Made by a program: the position numbers and the translations under genes. Positions 62,270 to 64,000 of a stretch of 64,000 nucleotides of DNA are shown piece by piece (the first letter of the stretch is position 1; the number at the start of each line of letters is the position of its first letter). The notes beneath the pieces were generated by a model. It searched no databases. It was given only the letters and a program-made list of their open reading frames with translations, and was not told the origin of the DNA. This DNA is from Mangrovibacillus cuniculi (GTDB lineage Bacteria; Bacillota; Bacilli; Bacillales; R1DC41): the NCBI RefSeq assembly GCF_015482585.1, contig NZ_CP049742.1:1136501-1200500 (forward strand), read 5' to 3'.

Positions 62270-62274
62270 ACACA

Positions 62275-63513
62275 TTATCCTTCAAGAAGAAGATCTTCAG
62301 GATTTTCTAACAGGTCTTTCACCATCTTTAAGAAACCAACGGCTTCTTTCCCGTCAATAATACGGTGATCGTAAGATAAAGCAACATACATCATTGGACG
62401 ATTTTCCATTCGCTCTTTATCAATCGCTACAGGTCTTAATTGAATGGAGTGCATTCCAAGGATACCTACTTGAGGACCGTTTAAGATTGGAGTAGAAAGT
62501 AAAGACCCAAACACACCACCGTTTGTAATGGTAAACGATCCACCTTGTAAGTCACTTAGAGCTAGTTTATTATCTCTTGCTTTAAGCGCTAACTCTAAAA
62601 TTTCTCTTTCAATATCTGCGAAAGATTTACGGTCACAGTCTCTTACTACTGGTACGACTAATCCATCATCTGTAGAGACAGCCATACCCACATCGTAAAA
62701 CTTTTTCAGTACGATTTCGTTTCCATCAATCTCTGCATTTACATATGGATATTTCTTCAATCCAGCTACAACTGCTTTTGCAAAGAATGACATAAATCCT
62801 AAACGGACATCGTGTTGCTCTTGGAAGCGATCTTTCTTACGTTTACGAAGATCCATTACTGCTGTCATATCAATCTCATTAAATGTTGTTAACATTGCAG
62901 CAGTCGATTGTACTTCTACCAAACGTTTTGCAATTGTTTGGCGACGGCGAGACATCTTAATTCTCTCCACTGGCTTTTCAAACTGTACTTTAGCTTTTGG
63001 TGCTTCGGCAGGTTGTTTTGCTTGAGGTGAAGGAGAAGCCGGTTGAGCAGGCTGTTGTTGATAATTCTCCACATCTTGCTTACGAACTCGCCCTAAATGA
63101 TCTTGTGTTGGTACTGTTGAAAGATCGATACCATTCTCTCTTGCATATTTACGAGCAGAAGGAGAAGCGATTGTTCTGTCCTTCTTTTCTGGAGCAGGTG
63201 GCTGAGTTTCTTCAGGTACTTTTGTTGCTTCAGGTGTTGTAGTTGTTTCTGACGAAGGTGCAGAAGTAGACGCCCCACCTTCTCCAACAACAGCAATTAC
63301 TTGCCCAACTTCCACCGTATCTCCTTCTGATGCTTTTAGTTCTTGGATGACACCAGACTCGTCAGAGATTACTTCTACGTTTACTTTATCTGTTTCTAAC
63401 TCGACAATGTATTCCCCTTTTTCTACATAATCGCCTGGTTGTTTTAACCATTGTGCAATAGTTCCCTCTGTGATTGATTCCGCTAGTTCTGGTACTTTGA
63501 TTTCTACTACCAT
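62275..63513 (-). CDS. odhB: 2-oxoglutarate dehydrogenase E2, dihydrolipoamide succinyltransferase
   Basis: A 412-aa protein of the TCA-cycle OGDH complex. The lipoyl domain (residues 1-80) has the modified Lys in [10 protein letters not shown]. An Ala/Pro-rich linker and the peripheral subunit-binding domain [16 protein letters not shown] follow near residue 115. A second Pro-rich linker leads to the catalytic domain (from about 180), ending with [13 protein letters not shown], which has the active-site His. It transfers the succinyl group to CoA. GAGGGGGA precedes the ATG. It lies 20 bases after odhA. Confidence 0.96.
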   Translation of the reverse strand: MVVEIKVPELAESITEGTIAQWLKQPGDYVEKGEYIVELETDKVNVEVISDESGVIQELKASEGDTVEVGQVIAVVGEGGASTSAPSSETTTTPEATKVPEETQPPAPEKKDRTIASPSARKYARENGIDLSTVPTQDHLGRVRKQDVENYQQQPAQPASPSPQAKQPAEAPKAKVQFEKPVERIKMSRRRQTIAKRLVEVQSTAAMLTTFNEIDMTAVMDLRKRKKDRFQEQHDVRLGFMSFFAKAVVAGLKKYPYVNAEIDGNEIVLKKFYDVGMAVSTDDGLVVPVVRDCDRKSFADIEREILELALKARDNKLALSDLQGGSFTITNGGVFGSLLSTPILNGPQVGILGMHSIQLRPVAIDKERMENRPMMYVALSYDHRIIDGKEAVGFLKMVKDLLENPEDLLLEG

Positions 63514-63533
63514 GTTCGGTTCCCCCTCAAGTA

Positions 63534-64000
63534 TTAACCCTCTAGTTTAGTTAGCGCTTCTTCGATGATACGATTTTGTTCTACGCGATGGACAACTGGG
63601 TCCCCTTCAGCTGGACTGGAACGTCTTCTTCTTCCAACATATCGAATGTCCAGTCTTCCTGCTGAGATGTCCACTAAATGAGGGAAAGCAAACGTCCATG
63701 CTCCCATATTCTTTGGTTCTTCTTGAACCCAAACAAGTTCTTTTACATTTGGATACTCATTGAGCAAGCGCTCAATCGACTGACGTGGGAATGGATAAAC
63801 TTCTTCCACGCGAGCGATATGAAGCCACTCTAATCCTTCACGATCTTTGATTGCATCTGCTAAATCAATCGCTACCTTACCAGAACAAAGAACTAGTCTT
63901 TCTACTGCTTCTTTGTTTTCCCCTAAACCAGGTTGTGCTAACAACGGTTTAAATTGTTCATTTGTAATCGCATCCGCCGTTACGGAGCTTTGAGGATGTC
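63534..64000 (-). CDS. odhA: 2-oxoglutarate dehydrogenase E1, C-terminal part (cut by window edge)
   Basis: The last about 155 codons of OdhA. The frame runs continuously from the window edge ([20 protein letters not shown]...) to the stop at 63534, with [32 protein letters not shown] and [15 protein letters not shown], all typical of the E1 C-terminal domain, and a final [13 protein letters not shown]. It is the thiamine-dependent decarboxylating subunit and pairs with odhB immediately downstream. The catalytic part lies outside the window. Confidence 0.95.
   Translation of the reverse strand, partial: HPQSSVTADAITNEQFKPLLAQPGLGENKEAVERLVLCSGKVAIDLADAIKDREGLEWLHIARVEEVYPFPRQSIERLLNEYPNVKELVWVQEEPKNMGAWTFAFPHLVDISAGRLDIRYVGRRRRSSPAEGDPVVHRVEQNRIIEEALTKLEG

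Overview
The window comes from a low-GC, endospore-forming member of the Bacillaceae. The evidence is a complete gerA-type germinant receptor operon, the Bacillus-specific nucleoid protein Rok, Bacillus-type families (DUF2515/YppC, DUF3231, YdjO, XpaC-YaaN), odhAB beside a yojNO-like pair, a guanine riboswitch ahead of a purine nucleoside permease, and AAGGAGG ribosome binding sites almost throughout. The species cannot be named from the sequence. The DNA is chromosomal housekeeping and accessory sequence; I saw no prophage, IS element, CRISPR array, tRNA or rRNA.

Layout. 0-5.3 kb: frameshifted DEDDh exonuclease, lipoprotein, Nudix hydrolase, GNAT, two membrane proteins and a CopC-CopD pair. 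5.3-8 kb: guanine riboswitch-nupG, then bioY behind a BirA-like operator. 8-10.2 kb: a lone Opp-type permease pair. 10.2-13.6 kb: proC-proB-proA, with proC apparently starting at ATT and a cre-like site upstream. 13.8-14.35 kb: a GC-rich array of 12 exact-length 42-bp repeats. 14.5-26 kb: hydrolases, AAA ATPase, redox protein, YwaF/YppC-like pair, alkaline phosphatase, YndJ-like protein and a zinc-free rpmG-rpmE2 pair. 26-32.5 kb: FkbM methyltransferase, MsrA, a GntR-ABC operon and a YueD-like reductase. 32.5-35.7 kb: divergent carotenoid genes (CrtP-like oxidase and a CrtQ-CrtO fusion). 35.8-44.7 kb: cvfB, dedA, MFS, recQ, ABC-F, 53-bp repeats, DMT transporter and NADH oxidase. 45-52.8 kb: DUF genes, the ger operon and xpaC-yaaN. 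52.8-64 kb: chemoreceptor, a Bacillaceae-type structured intergenic repeat, yojO-yojN, rok, a three-gene AAC(3)/GGCT/C45 operon, an Sda-like peptide, odhB and the 3' part of odhA.

Two themes stand out. First, five genes are each broken by what looks like one missing base in a short same-base run (exonuclease, copC, dedA, nox, mcp). Adding one base restores a family-typical protein each time, so consensus errors are the likeliest cause, although real pseudogenes or phase variation remain possible. Second, several non-coding elements are structured or repetitive: the 42-bp array, the 53-bp array, the 135-bp hairpin element, and an extra stem-loop between the riboswitch terminator and nupG. The most unusual protein finding is the apparent fusion of the last two staphyloxanthin-type enzymes (glycosyltransferase plus acyltransferase) in one polypeptide.
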